From Clostridia bacterium (GTDB lineage: Bacteria; Bacillota; Clostridia; Christensenellales; UBA1242): a stretch of DNA of 64,000 nucleotides. How positions within the stretch are numbered: position 1 is the first letter of the stretch; every line of letters begins with the position of its first letter. The stretch spans positions 1-64,000 of the forward strand of contig JAFXKG010000012.1 of NCBI GenBank assembly GCA_017531805.1. The letters run 5' to 3'. This document shows, in pieces, positions 10,429 to 19,449 of the stretch. The position numbers were made by a program, and so were the translations under genes. The notes under the pieces were generated by a model. The model was given only the letters and a program-made list of their open reading frames with translations. It had not been told where the DNA came from and did no database searches.

Positions 10429-11505
10429 ATGAAAAAAATATGTGTAATTTTTGGTGGGTCCAGTAGTGAGCATGATATATCTATCATAACTGGTATGCAA
10501 CTGGCAAAAAACTATGGAGCAAAAGAGAAAATAGAAAAAATTTACTTAAGCTTAGATAACAGGTTTTATCTTGCAACTGAAGTACAAGACTTGTCAAAGT
10601 TTGAAGATAAGCAAAATCTTAATCTTAAAGAAATTGTTATATCCAATGGTGCTATTTTTACAAAAGGACTGTTTTGGAAAAAATATTGTGACATCGAGTG
10701 TATGATAAATTGCTGTCATGGTGGTGTGGGTGAAAATGGCGACCTTGCTGGTTTTTTTGCAGTTAACAATGTCGTTTTTACAAGTTCGGATAGTTTAACT
10801 GCACACATAACAATGGATAAAGATTTGACAAAGCAGTTTGTGTGTGACATTGTGCCAACAATAAAAGGTTATCGTGTTACCAAGACAAACAAAGACGAGA
10901 TGTTTGCAATTATAGATACAGAATTGTCTGACGATTTGATTGTAAAACCAAATTCTTTGGGTTCTAGTATTGGAGTTATGGCGTGCGACAAATCAAACTA
11001 CAAAGACCATGTAGAAGCCATTTTTGAACTTAATGATGATGCTTTGGTGGAAGATCGCGTTGTTGATATTACTGAATATAACCAAGCATGCTTTAAAGAT
11101 AAAGACAAATTGGTTTTAAGTGCGATAGAAAACCCGATTTCAAAATCAGAAATTTTGTCATTTGATGACAAATATAAAGGTCAAAGCAAAGCAAAAGGCA
11201 AAGATAGAATTATTCCTGCCAAAATAAACAAAAAATTAGAACAAAAAATAAACGAGTATACAAGTCTCGTTTATTCCGCATTAAATATTAAAGGTGTGGC
11301 GCGTATTGACTATATTTACGACACAAAATCTCGCGAACTATACTTTAATGAGATAAATACTGTGCCTGGTAGCATGTCCTTTTACCTTTATGAACCAATC
11401 GGCATTGATTATATTACTTTGGTAGATAAACTTGTTGAAAACGCAAGCAAACCAAACAAATATACCTATTTTGATACCGAAATCTTAAAAGATAAAAAAA
11501 TTTAG
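10429..11505 (+). CDS. ddl: D-alanine--D-alanine ligase
   Basis: 358-residue ATP-grasp ligase joining two D-Ala for peptidoglycan. N-terminal FGGSSSEHDIS, central KPNSLGSSIGV, and the C-terminal metal/substrate strand YFNEINTVPGS are all present; the omega-loop region reads DKYKGQSKAKG. The ending NTVPGSMSFYLYEP differs from the commoner NTLPGFT and resembles a clostridial subgroup. No clear Shine-Dalgarno precedes the ATG. It is divergent from hydrolase/MurF-like, so D-Ala-D-Ala synthesis and addition are linked. Its last four bases overlap the convergent gene at 11502. Confidence 0.93.
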   Translation: MKKICVIFGGSSSEHDISIITGMQLAKNYGAKEKIEKIYLSLDNRFYLATEVQDLSKFEDKQNLNLKEIVISNGAIFTKGLFWKKYCDIECMINCCHGGVGENGDLAGFFAVNNVVFTSSDSLTAHITMDKDLTKQFVCDIVPTIKGYRVTKTNKDEMFAIIDTELSDDLIVKPNSLGSSIGVMACDKSNYKDHVEAIFELNDDALVEDRVVDITEYNQACFKDKDKLVLSAIENPISKSEILSFDDKYKGQSKAKGKDRIIPAKINKKLEQKINEYTSLVYSALNIKGVARIDYIYDTKSRELYFNEINTVPGSMSFYLYEPIGIDYITLVDKLVENASKPNKYTYFDTEILKDKKI

Positions 11506-11918
11506 CGTGTTAATTCTGACTTGTTGCGAGGGTTAATATACACTTCGCGCCTATCGGCAAGGCGATTAAATTCTCTTTCAATATATTGAATTTGCTTTAA
11601 AGTTATTGTGGCAGTTTCTTCATTTAAAAAATTTCCATCTTTATCAATTTTAATATATTTATCGCTCAAAACATTAAAAAATTCTCTTTGACCAGGTTTT
11701 AATTGTTGACCGCCATTTGCTAAAATATAGTAAAGACTGTTAGTAGGGAATAAGTTTCTTGCAATTTTTTCTTCTTTACTGCTTGGTGATACTTCAGGGA
11801 AACATATAAAAGGCTTAAAGTCAGTGTCATCACCGCAATCAGTGACAAAATACACCTTGTGGTCTTTTGTATAAAGATATAATTTGATTGAACTTAAGTT
11901 AAATTTGATTGGTTTCAT
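11502..11918 (-). CDS. hypothetical protein, paralogue of 11936-12349
   Basis: 138 residues, family not recognised. It aligns by eye with the upstream gene product: PFICFP/PFVCHP, FPTNSLYYILANG/FPTYDLVYIMSAG and TATITLKQ/TATISTKD occur in the same order and spacing. No signal peptide or membrane helix; probably a small alpha/beta cytoplasmic protein. It lies 17 bases after its paralogue with an AAGGAG site before the ATG, so the two are likely cotranscribed. Confidence 0.75.
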   Translation of the reverse strand: MKPIKFNLSSIKLYLYTKDHKVYFVTDCGDDTDFKPFICFPEVSPSSKEEKIARNLFPTNSLYYILANGGQQLKPGQREFFNVLSDKYIKIDKDGNFLNEETATITLKQIQYIEREFNRLADRREVYINPRNKSELTR

Positions 11919-11935
11919 AATTCTCCTTTGTATTA

Positions 11936-12349
11936 TTAAAGTGTGTATGATTTAAAATCTTCGTCATAAAATGATTTTTTTGCGGTCTCTATTTGCTCTT
12001 TTGTAGAGTATTGATTAAGTTTATGTGACAATTCTTTTAAATCTTTTGTTGAAATAGTTGCTGTAATTGATTCTGCAATATCAGAATTGTTTTCTCCTGC
12101 GTATTTGGCTTGTAATTCTTCTATCAATTCAGATTGTTTGTCTGTAAACTCTTTTGCACCAGCGCTCATAATATAGACAAGGTCGTAAGTAGGGAAGGCC
12201 CTGCACGCTATGCCATTAATAACAATAAACTCTCTCATAGGATGACAAACAAAAGGGACAACATCATCACGGACAATTAAACTTTTGGTAGTTATCTTGA
12301 TTTTGTCTTTTACAATATACAATTTTAAGTCGTTTATCATCACACTCAT
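11936..12349 (-). CDS. hypothetical protein, paralogue of 11502-11918
   Basis: 137 residues from the ATG at 12349, which has GGAG six bases upstream; the open frame continues to 12451 but that stretch is hydrophobic nonsense with no ribosome site. Shares the PFVCHP, FPTYDLVYIM and TATISTKDLKE blocks with the next gene. Function unknown. It is not membrane-bound or exported by sequence. Confidence 0.75.
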   Translation of the reverse strand: MSVMINDLKLYIVKDKIKITTKSLIVRDDVVPFVCHPMREFIVINGIACRAFPTYDLVYIMSAGAKEFTDKQSELIEELQAKYAGENNSDIAESITATISTKDLKELSHKLNQYSTKEQIETAKKSFYDEDFKSYTL

Positions 12350-12450
12350 AATTAATCTCCTAATATACAAATTATCATATAGTAACAAGCTTGTCAATAC
12401 GCAATTACAATTTAATCTTAATAATCCACTTAAAAACAGCAATATGCACA

Positions 12451-12475
12451 AAAAAACACGAGTAAAACTCGTGCT
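12451..12475 (-). terminator. terminator after 12478 gene
   Basis: CACGAGT/ACTCGTG stem with AAA loop, followed on the minus strand by seven T. Confidence 0.8.
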
Positions 12476-12477
12476 TT

Positions 12478-12954
12478 TTATAAACCTATATTAGCAGTAT
12501 CTTCAAACCTAATGGCATCCAAGTGGTCTGATATTTCTACAAAAGTATTAGTTTCTTTTAAAATGCCATTTTCTCCAACCAAATAGTATCCATCGCCTTT
12601 CGGTTTAGATACAACAAACATGTTGTTGCCATCTTCTTCCAAACGTATGGGTTTTTTAGGACAACGGTGTATCATGTAACCTTTTTCGTTTACTAAAAAC
12701 CATTGAATTTTAACAGTTTTATTAATGCGCTTTTGTAAGGCAACCGCGCCAATACCATTTTCGATAGGCATAACATTTGCAAATGTATCAGTGTTATCTA
12801 CAACAATAAAACTTATACCATCAGTTATTTTGTAAGACTTTGTGCTGTTTGGCACAAAACCAGTTTCTCTTAACACTTCTTTAGGGTATGTTAAGGTTTC
12901 TAATGTAGTCCATTTAGATGTAGGGTTTTTAATTTCATTAACTATAGTTTTCAA
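12478..12954 (-). CDS. hypothetical protein, 158 aa
   Basis: Not recognised. 158 residues, soluble, rich in beta-prone segments; KWTTLETLTYPKEVLRETGF near the start and GYYLVGENGIL near 125 are distinctive but match nothing I know. An AAGGAG-like site precedes the ATG, and a hairpin terminator follows directly. It is in the same orientation as the 11502/12349 pair but separated from it by the terminator. Confidence 0.7.
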   Translation of the reverse strand: MKTIVNEIKNPTSKWTTLETLTYPKEVLRETGFVPNSTKSYKITDGISFIVVDNTDTFANVMPIENGIGAVALQKRINKTVKIQWFLVNEKGYMIHRCPKKPIRLEEDGNNMFVVSKPKGDGYYLVGENGILKETNTFVEISDHLDAIRFEDTANIGL

Positions 12955-13057
12955 CGTAAAACTCCTTATATTAATTGAATTTTATCATGTGATATGTGCT
13001 TTGTCAATATGTAATTTTTAAAAAAAGCCAAAAAATCGTTTCAATACTTAAAATAAA

Positions 13058-13086
13058 TTGCTTTAATTTATAAATTTTGGTATAAT
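13058..13086 (+). promoter_or_regulatory. sigma-A promoter for topoisomerase operon
   Basis: TTGCTT, 17 bases, TATAAT, then AGGAGA and a GTG start at 13129. Confidence 0.8.
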
Positions 13087-13128
13087 ATCATGGTACTTAA
13101 GCGAAATTTAAAAGTATAGGAGAAGATT

Positions 13129-15090
13129 GTGGCTAGTTATGATTCAAAAGATTTAGTAGTATTAGAAGGCCTTGACGCAGTCAGAATGCGTCCAGGTATG
13201 TATATAGGTACAACTGGTGTTAAAGGTTTGCACCATTTGTTGTGGGAAATTATTGACAACGCAGTGGACGAAGTTGCCAATGGTTTTGGTAACAAAGTGG
13301 TGGTTACATTACACAAAGATGGCACTGCGTCAGTTTTAGATAATGGTCGTGGTATACCAGTTAGTCCGCACCCAAAGATGAAAATCAGTGGTGTAGAAGT
13401 AGTATTTACTCAACTTCATGCAGGTGGCAAATTTGGTGACAACAACTATAAATATTCAGGTGGTTTGCACGGCGTTGGTGCGTCTGTTACAAACGCATTG
13501 TCTCGTTATTTGGAAGTTACAGTATACAAAGACGGTAAAAAACATTTTGCACGCTTTGAAAGTGTTGAAAAGGGTGGCAAAATTCACAGTGGTGTGCCGG
13601 TTGAAAAGTTAAAGGAAGTAGGCAATACAACACTTAAAGGTACTTATGTAAGGTTCCTTCCGGATGATAGAGTGTTTAAAGACATAACATTTAATTACGA
13701 TACAGTACGCGAAAGATTGCAAGAGACTGCTTTTTTAAACAAAGGTGTCCATATCGAACTGGTTGATGAACGCACAAACAAGCAAGAAACATTGTGCTTT
13801 GAAGGTGGTATCAGGGACTATGTAACATATCTGACAATGGACAAAAAACCATTGTTTGTACCACCAATTTACATTGAAAATGAAATTGAAGATACATATG
13901 TGTCTTTGGCAATACAATATGTTGACAATTATACAGAAAGCATTTTTAGTTATGTAAACAACATACCTACTCCAGAAGGTGGCACGCACGAAGTTGGTTT
14001 TAAAACATCTTTAACAAAGGTCTTAAACGATTTTGCAAAAAAACATGGTTTGGTTAAAGATAAAGACATCGCCTTTATTGGTGACGACTTCCGTGAAGGT
14101 ATGGTGGCGGTTTTATCCATCAAAATGAAAAATGTTCAGTTTGAAGGACAAACCAAAACAAAACTTGGCAATGTGGAAGCACGCGCAAGGGTAGAAACTG
14201 TTTGTAATCAAGGTTTGACAGAATTTTTTAACAGCAAAAAGAACGAAAACATTGGCAATATCATTATCGAAAAAGCAAAAGGCGCTGCTCGTGTTCGTGC
14301 TGCTGCAAAGCGCGCAAAGGACTTAACAAGGGCAAAAAATTCCATCGAAGGCAGTATGTTGCTTGGACAACTTGCAAACTGTACAAGTAGAAATGCAGAT
14401 ATTAACGAATTGTTTATTGTAGAAGGTAAATCTGCAGGCGGAAGTGCAAAACAAGGTAGAGACAGATATTTTCAAGCAGTCCTACCATTGCGTGGTAAAC
14501 CGCTAAATAGTGAAAAGAAGCGTATTGACCAAGTGCTTGCAAATGAAGAAATCCGTACAATCATTGGTGCGCTTGGCACAGGTATAGGTGAAGATTTTAA
14601 GTTAGAAAATCTAAAATACAACAAAATAATCATTTTAAGTGATGCCGACCCAGACGGTATGCACATACGTTGCATATTGCTTACTTTCTTCTTTAGATAT
14701 ATGCGTCCGCTTATCACAAACGGCAATGTTTATATTGGTATGCCTCCGCTTTATAGCGTCAAAACCAAAGGTGAAATCATTTACTGCTACGGTGATGAAG
14801 AATTGGCAAAAGTAACAAAAGATTTAAAGAAATACACTATCCAAAGATACAAAGGTCTTGGAGAAATGGATTACGACCAGTTAAGAGAAACTACTCTTGA
14901 CCCAGCAAGAAGAACAATTATCCGCGTCGGTGTTGAAGATGCGGTACTTGCAGACAAAGAAATCAGCCTTTGGATGGGCGATGAAATAGGCGCAAGGAAA
15001 GATTATATCAACAGATATGCAAACTTTAACAGAGTTGATGCGTACGAACAAAAACAAATAGAAGAAATTGAAGAAGGAGAAAAAGAATAA
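13129..15090 (+). CDS. parE: type II topoisomerase B subunit (ParE/GyrB)
   Basis: 653-residue ATPase/TOPRIM subunit. GHKL motifs DNAVDE, GRGIP and GGLHGVGASVTNALS lie in the first 130 residues; TOPRIM has SDADPDGMHIR and the C-terminus has the YKGLGEM segment. Length fits GyrB/ParE. The near-invariant EGDSAGG reads EGKSAGG, with Lys434 at the position of E. coli GyrB Asp426. It starts at GTG with AGGAGA upstream. I call it ParE because the partner lacks a canonical GyrA box and no dnaA/recF genes are near; gyrase remains possible. Confidence 0.9.
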   Translation: MASYDSKDLVVLEGLDAVRMRPGMYIGTTGVKGLHHLLWEIIDNAVDEVANGFGNKVVVTLHKDGTASVLDNGRGIPVSPHPKMKISGVEVVFTQLHAGGKFGDNNYKYSGGLHGVGASVTNALSRYLEVTVYKDGKKHFARFESVEKGGKIHSGVPVEKLKEVGNTTLKGTYVRFLPDDRVFKDITFNYDTVRERLQETAFLNKGVHIELVDERTNKQETLCFEGGIRDYVTYLTMDKKPLFVPPIYIENEIEDTYVSLAIQYVDNYTESIFSYVNNIPTPEGGTHEVGFKTSLTKVLNDFAKKHGLVKDKDIAFIGDDFREGMVAVLSIKMKNVQFEGQTKTKLGNVEARARVETVCNQGLTEFFNSKKNENIGNIIIEKAKGAARVRAAAKRAKDLTRAKNSIEGSMLLGQLANCTSRNADINELFIVEGKSAGGSAKQGRDRYFQAVLPLRGKPLNSEKKRIDQVLANEEIRTIIGALGTGIGEDFKLENLKYNKIIILSDADPDGMHIRCILLTFFFRYMRPLITNGNVYIGMPPLYSVKTKGEIIYCYGDEELAKVTKDLKKYTIQRYKGLGEMDYDQLRETTLDPARRTIIRVGVEDAVLADKEISLWMGDEIGARKDYINRYANFNRVDAYEQKQIEEIEEGEKE

Positions 15091-17531
15091 TGGCAAAAAA
15101 CGATAAAATTGACAAAATAAAAAATATTATTCCTACTGGACAACTCCTTCACAAAACTGTAGAAGAAGTGCTATCTTCGTCCATGCTACCATACAGTGAA
15201 TATGTAATTTTAGACAGAGCATTACCAAGAGTAGAAGATGGTTTAAAACCAGTTCAAAGAAGAATACTTTACGATATGTTAATCCAAGGTTTAACACCAG
15301 ATCAAGAATATAGAAAATGTGCTGGTGTGGTTGGTGATGTTTTAGGTAAATTTCATCCACATGGTGACAGTTCAGTTTATGGTGCGCTTGCGCGTATGGC
15401 ACAAGATTTTGTTATGGGCGAAAGATTGGTGGATGGTCACGGTAACTTTGGTTCTATTGATGGTGACAGCCCCGCAGCATATCGTTACACAGAGTGTAAG
15501 TTGACACCTCTTGCAATGGAACTTATGAAAGACATTGACAAAGACTGTGTCAATTTCAGCCTTAACTTTGACGATAGATATAAAGAACCAGATTATCTTC
15601 CTGGTTGCTTCCCAAATCTATTTGTCAATGGTGCTATGGGTATTGCGGTTGGTCTTGCAACCAATATACCAACTCACAATCTTGGTGAAATGATAGATGG
15701 ATGCATAGCTTATATTGACAATCCTAACATCAGCCTAGACGAAATGTTAAAGTATGTTAAAGGTCCAGATTTTCCAACTGGTGGTATAATTTGTTCTACA
15801 AACGACATGCGCGAGGCGTATTTGACAGGTAGGGGTAAAGTTCCTATCAGAGCAAAATTCCACACAGAAGACGAAAAGAACGGCAAAACAAACATAGTTA
15901 TTACAGAAATCCCTTATCAAGTAAACAAAGCGGATATGCTAAAGTCAATTGGTGACCTTAAAGAAAAAATGAAGGACGAACTAAGCGATATCACCGAAAT
16001 TGCAGACGAATCAAGTTCGGAAGGCGTGCGCGCAATAATCACTCTTAAAAGAGATGCTGATGTAAACAACATCATTGCAATTTTACTAAAGCATACAGAT
16101 ATGCAAATCAATTTCAACTACAATGTAGTTGCTATTGCAAATGGCAGTCCTAAACAACTTGGTTTGTTAGATTATTTATCTTATTACATCAAATTTCAAC
16201 TTGATGTAATCGTAAGACGCACAAAGTTCGATTTAGAGCGTGCAAAAGCAAGGGCTCATGTAGTGGAAGGCTTGTGTATTGCAATTGCTAATATTGACGA
16301 AGTTATTAGGGTAATTAAAACTTCGCAATCAACTGCAGATGCAAAAGCAAAATTGATGCAAAAGTTTTTGTTAAGCGATATTCAAACTCAAGCAATTTTA
16401 GATATGAGATTAAGTCGTTTAACCAACTTAGAAACAACAAAACTTCAACAAGAATTGGCAGAACTACGCAAACTTATTGCAGAGCTTGAAAGTATCCTTG
16501 CAAGTCAAGCTAAACAATACAAAGTCATCAAAAAGGAAATGCTTGCAATTAAGGATAAGTATGCAACACCTCGTAAAACAGAAATTGTCAACGAGTTTGA
16601 AAACTATAATATAACACCAATAGAAAAATTGCTTGATACAGAGTGTGTGGTGGCGGTAACAAACGATTGTTTAAAATTAAAGACATTAGATTTAAAGCAA
16701 GTGCAAACAGCAAGTCCTACATACAACAAGTACGAAAACGAAAATGCTTTGCATAAATTTATTGTCAACACAAGTATGAATAGTTCGGTTTGTATATTCA
16801 CTAACTTTGGCAATTTCTTCCGTATTGCGGTAAGAGATATACCTAATGCCAAGTTTATACAAAAGGGTACATTGTTCAGTCAAATTGCACATGCAGAGAC
16901 CAACGAAAAGATTGTTGCAATTATGACCGAGCAAGATTTAAACGAAACACAAGAATTAATCTTCTGCACTCAAGACGGATATATCAAGCGTTGTGAAACA
17001 AGCGAATTTGCAACCCTTAAAAATGGTAGCCTTGCAATCAAACTTAAAGATTTTGACCGCGTAATATCAGTTCAAATCAACGACAATCTTCCATCTGTGC
17101 TTATGGTTAGTAGTGATGGTATGGCTGTTAATATGGAATATAAAACAGTGCCAGTTACAAAACGCAACAGCGGTGGCGTAATTGGTATGAACTTAAACGA
17201 CAAGGCAAAAGTTATCTTTGCAAGTCAAGTTAACACATTGGATAGAGTGCTTGTGGTTACACCAGAAGGCAATGCAAAGAAGTTTAGTCTTAACGAACTT
17301 CCAGTAGGTGCAAGAAACAGAAAAGGTTTAAAAATCGTTACAGGTAAGGACGAAGTTTATTCAATAATTTCTCCAATAGTGACAGGTGAAGTAGTGCTAG
17401 TAGACAAAAAGGAAGGTATCAAAGCCGTAGATGTAAACGAAATTCCTATTCAAGAACGCACTAGCGCTTGCAAGCCACTTGTAAAAAAGACAAAACTAAC
17501 ACTTAAAGATATTGGTTTGTATCTTAACTAA
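15090..17531 (+). CDS. parC: type II topoisomerase A subunit (ParC/GyrA)
   Basis: 813-residue DNA cleavage/ligation subunit. AAYRYTE carries the catalytic tyrosine; HPHGDSSVYGAL is the quinolone-determining helix, in which the residue equivalent to GyrA Asp87/ParC Glu84 is Gly98 while the Ser83 equivalent is kept (Ser94). The C-terminal beta-pinwheel is present, but the canonical QRRGGKG GyrA box is not seen (KRNSGGVIGM stands in a comparable place), favouring topoisomerase IV. Its ATG overlaps the parE stop by one base. A hairpin terminator ends the operon. Confidence 0.9.
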   Translation: MAKNDKIDKIKNIIPTGQLLHKTVEEVLSSSMLPYSEYVILDRALPRVEDGLKPVQRRILYDMLIQGLTPDQEYRKCAGVVGDVLGKFHPHGDSSVYGALARMAQDFVMGERLVDGHGNFGSIDGDSPAAYRYTECKLTPLAMELMKDIDKDCVNFSLNFDDRYKEPDYLPGCFPNLFVNGAMGIAVGLATNIPTHNLGEMIDGCIAYIDNPNISLDEMLKYVKGPDFPTGGIICSTNDMREAYLTGRGKVPIRAKFHTEDEKNGKTNIVITEIPYQVNKADMLKSIGDLKEKMKDELSDITEIADESSSEGVRAIITLKRDADVNNIIAILLKHTDMQINFNYNVVAIANGSPKQLGLLDYLSYYIKFQLDVIVRRTKFDLERAKARAHVVEGLCIAIANIDEVIRVIKTSQSTADAKAKLMQKFLLSDIQTQAILDMRLSRLTNLETTKLQQELAELRKLIAELESILASQAKQYKVIKKEMLAIKDKYATPRKTEIVNEFENYNITPIEKLLDTECVVAVTNDCLKLKTLDLKQVQTASPTYNKYENENALHKFIVNTSMNSSVCIFTNFGNFFRIAVRDIPNAKFIQKGTLFSQIAHAETNEKIVAIMTEQDLNETQELIFCTQDGYIKRCETSEFATLKNGSLAIKLKDFDRVISVQINDNLPSVLMVSSDGMAVNMEYKTVPVTKRNSGGVIGMNLNDKAKVIFASQVNTLDRVLVVTPEGNAKKFSLNELPVGARNRKGLKIVTGKDEVYSIISPIVTGEVVLVDKKEGIKAVDVNEIPIQERTSACKPLVKKTKLTLKDIGLYLN

Positions 17532-17533
17532 AA

Positions 17534-17566
17534 TAAAAATAACCAGTTGATGCTGGTTATTTTTTT
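17534..17566 (+). terminator. terminator of topoisomerase operon
   Basis: AAATAACCAG/CTGGTTATTT stem with a run of T; usable in both directions between convergent genes. Confidence 0.85.
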
Positions 17567-17574
17567 AAATTTCA

Positions 17575-17973
17575 TTATAATCCATTGTTGATGTCTTGCA
17601 TAATTTCGTCTTCTATTTCTATCTCTCGTTCATAAGCCTTTTTTGCCTGTTCTAATATTTCTAATCTATCATAATCTTGTTGATTTTCTAAATATTTCTT
17701 TGCATGTTTATACCAAAAAGTATCGAATTTATCTAACATAAATAAATAGTAGTTTAATAATTCTCCTTCTTTGGTTGTATTATAGTCATCAATGTCAAAA
17801 TATAGATCTGCTTCGCGATCTTTAAAATGAGGTGTATTATCCCAAATATGAACATGAATATAATTTCGCATATCAACATATTCAAATTGTTTTCTATTAT
17901 CATATTGAATTGCATTTACAGAGATTAAAAGATCTTTAAAATCAGAATAAGTTAATTGGTTTATAAAATACAT
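17575..17973 (-). CDS. hypothetical protein, 132 aa
   Basis: Not recognised. 132 residues, very rich in Asp/Tyr/Glu; starts MYFINQLTYSDFKDLL and ends in a charged helix (about 95-132). A strong GGAGGGTGAC site precedes the ATG. It is convergent with parC and shares the terminator between them. No membrane segment. Confidence 0.7.
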   Translation of the reverse strand: MYFINQLTYSDFKDLLISVNAIQYDNRKQFEYVDMRNYIHVHIWDNTPHFKDREADLYFDIDDYNTTKEGELLNYYLFMLDKFDTFWYKHAKKYLENQQDYDRLEILEQAKKAYEREIEIEDEIMQDINNGL

Positions 17974-18056
17974 GTCACCCTCCTAAAGTAAACGTGATAA
18001 TTGTACACTGTTTTCTTAAAATTGTCAAGATATATAATGGTAATTGATTAAATAAC

Positions 18057-18081
18057 AGTCAAACACAAGTTTGGCTTTTTT
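18057..18081 (+). repeat. 25-base terminator-like repeat, copy 1
   Basis: Short hairpin CAAAC-ACAA-GTTTG followed by GC and T run. The identical 25 bases recur at 18448-18472, so the 18131 gene is bracketed by two copies. Confidence 0.7.
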
Positions 18082-18085
18082 GATA

Positions 18086-18114
18086 TTGACAACAATCTAT
18101 GTACATGATAATAT
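18086..18114 (+). promoter_or_regulatory. promoter for 18131 gene
   Basis: TTGACA at 18086-18091, 17 bases, TAATAT at 18109-18114; an alternative TATAAT lies three bases further on. Confidence 0.55.
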
Positions 18115-18130
18115 AATATTGGGGATATAT

Positions 18131-18442
18131 ATGGACGTAAAACAATTTGAAAGTAAATTAAAATTTGAAAGTTTGATGAAAGATATTGAAAATATTGAGT
18201 TGTCTTTAAATTGTGTTTGGAATGAACAAGTCAAAGATCTGCGAGAGCATAAGGCAGAATTTTACTATCGTGTTATTAATGGATTAATCAAACAAATAAA
18301 AAAAGAATGTAAGGTATTAGGAAGGACTTTATATTTAAAAGAAAAATTAAAACTTAAAAGTATACAACAAAAATTAATAGATAATTGCTCTTTATCGTTT
18401 CAAAAAGAAGTAAAAGAAGATAAAGAATTTAATTTACAATAA
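18131..18442 (+). CDS. hypothetical protein, 103 aa
   Basis: Not recognised. 103 residues from the ATG at 18131 (weak GGGGAT site upstream; the open frame to 18071 runs back through the promoter and is not credible). Almost wholly helical and lysine-rich, with alternating charged and Leu/Ile residues that suggest a small coiled-coil or helical bundle. It is a single-gene unit with its own promoter and terminator. Confidence 0.65.
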   Translation: MDVKQFESKLKFESLMKDIENIELSLNCVWNEQVKDLREHKAEFYYRVINGLIKQIKKECKVLGRTLYLKEKLKLKSIQQKLIDNCSLSFQKEVKEDKEFNLQ

Positions 18443-18447
18443 ATTAA

Positions 18448-18474
18448 AGTCAAACACAAGTTTGGCTTTTTTTA
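18448..18474 (+). terminator. terminator of 18131 gene (repeat copy 2)
   Basis: Same 25 bases as 18057-18081: CAAAC/GTTTG hairpin with T run. Confidence 0.7.
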
Positions 18475-18516
18475 TTCTTTTGGCAACTTTTGGCGAAATG
18501 TGGCATATTTTATACT

Positions 18517-18852
18517 ATGGAAGCGTCTTTCTTGGAACTTAAAGCCAAGCAGGTGATAAATACAGTGGACGGTAAATGTCTAGGACATATCACAGACATT
18601 GTTTTTGACGTTGTAACCGCATGTGCTTTAGGTTTTGTGGTGCCAGGTCAGTCTCATGGTTTTTGGAGTATGTTTAAAAGTGGCAAAGACATTTTTATCC
18701 CATTTGACTGCGTGTGTAAAATAGGTGTTGATGTCATTTTAGTAGAACTTTATGTAGACGAAAAACCTTGCAAACCAGACAACAAACCTAAACATTGCGC
18801 TTGTCAAAGCATTGAACAAAATCATCATAGGCAAGAAAATATTAAAAAATAA
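18517..18852 (+). CDS. YlmC/YmxH-family PRC-barrel protein
   Basis: 111 residues from the ATG at 18517. The PRC-barrel pattern of YlmC/YmxH is clear: FLELKAKQVINTVDGKCLG, then DIVFDVVTAC, a Gly/Phe loop with GFWSMF, and DIFIPFDCVCKIGVDVILVEL. In spore formers this family is linked to sporulation, but its molecular role is not established. The C-terminal tail (about 85-111) is unusual, with His/Cys residues in KHCACQS and NHHRQ. No ribosome site precedes the ATG and a TATACT abuts it; an in-frame TTG lies at 18490. Confidence 0.8.
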   Translation: MEASFLELKAKQVINTVDGKCLGHITDIVFDVVTACALGFVVPGQSHGFWSMFKSGKDIFIPFDCVCKIGVDVILVELYVDEKPCKPDNKPKHCACQSIEQNHHRQENIKK

Positions 18853-18947
18853 AACCACAAAATATGTAAATTTATTTGTAAAATCCTACAAAATATGCCA
18901 TAATATATATAGATTTAATTCGGACAAGCCGAAAAAAGGAGTAAGTT

Positions 18948-19382
18948 ATGAAATGTATTTTTTGTGGCAATAGTGAAAGCAAGGTTGTAGACAGTCGTTA
19001 TTTAAAGGACACAAGCATCCGCAGAAGGAGAGAGTGCTTAGGTTGTGGCAAACGCTTTACAACTTACGAAACAGCAGAAACAAATCCAATGGTTGTTACA
19101 AATGTAGACAACATGAGAGAACCATTTAAGTTGGACAAATTGGCAGAAAGCATCAAATATGCTACATACTGCACAAATATTGCAGACCAATCAACCACAC
19201 TTGCATGTAAAATAGAAAAAAAGTTGTTGGAACTACAACAACAAGAAATTTCTACACGAGACATTGTTCGTGTTGCGCTTGATGTGTTGCTTGAATTTGA
19301 TGCAATGGCGTGCCTTGTATACTACACTCAACACACAGAGTGTGAAAATTTTGATGACATAAGGCGTTTTATCAACAGATAG
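18948..19382 (+). CDS. nrdR: NrdR transcriptional repressor
   Basis: 144-residue zinc-ribbon/ATP-cone repressor of ribonucleotide reductase genes. The zinc ribbon is CIFCG at residue 3 and CLGCG near 32, followed by RFTTYE; the ATP-cone covers about 46-136. Full length. AAAGGAG precedes the ATG, and a strong hairpin terminator follows. No NrdR box was noticed within this window. Confidence 0.96.
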   Translation: MKCIFCGNSESKVVDSRYLKDTSIRRRRECLGCGKRFTTYETAETNPMVVTNVDNMREPFKLDKLAESIKYATYCTNIADQSTTLACKIEKKLLELQQQEISTRDIVRVALDVLLEFDAMACLVYYTQHTECENFDDIRRFINR

Positions 19383-19390
19383 AATAATTT

Positions 19391-19413
19391 AGCGAGCAAT
19401 TTGCTCGTTTTTT
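19391..19413 (+). terminator. terminator of nrdR
   Basis: CGAGCAA/TTGCTCG stem with six T. Confidence 0.85.
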
Positions 19414-19414
19414 A

Positions 19415-19443
19415 TTGCAAATTTTGATATATTTTGGTATAAT
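19415..19443 (+). promoter_or_regulatory. promoter abutting PAP2 gene (leaderless?)
   Basis: TTGCAA, 17 bases, TATAAT, then only six bases to the ATG at 19450; no Shine-Dalgarno, so transcription should begin at or near the start codon. Confidence 0.75.
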
Positions 19444-19449
19444 AACAAC

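Noticed and set aside
13137..13325. Antisense small frame at the start of parE
   Set aside because: Shadow of a conserved gene; many similar shadows across the window were discarded for the same reason.
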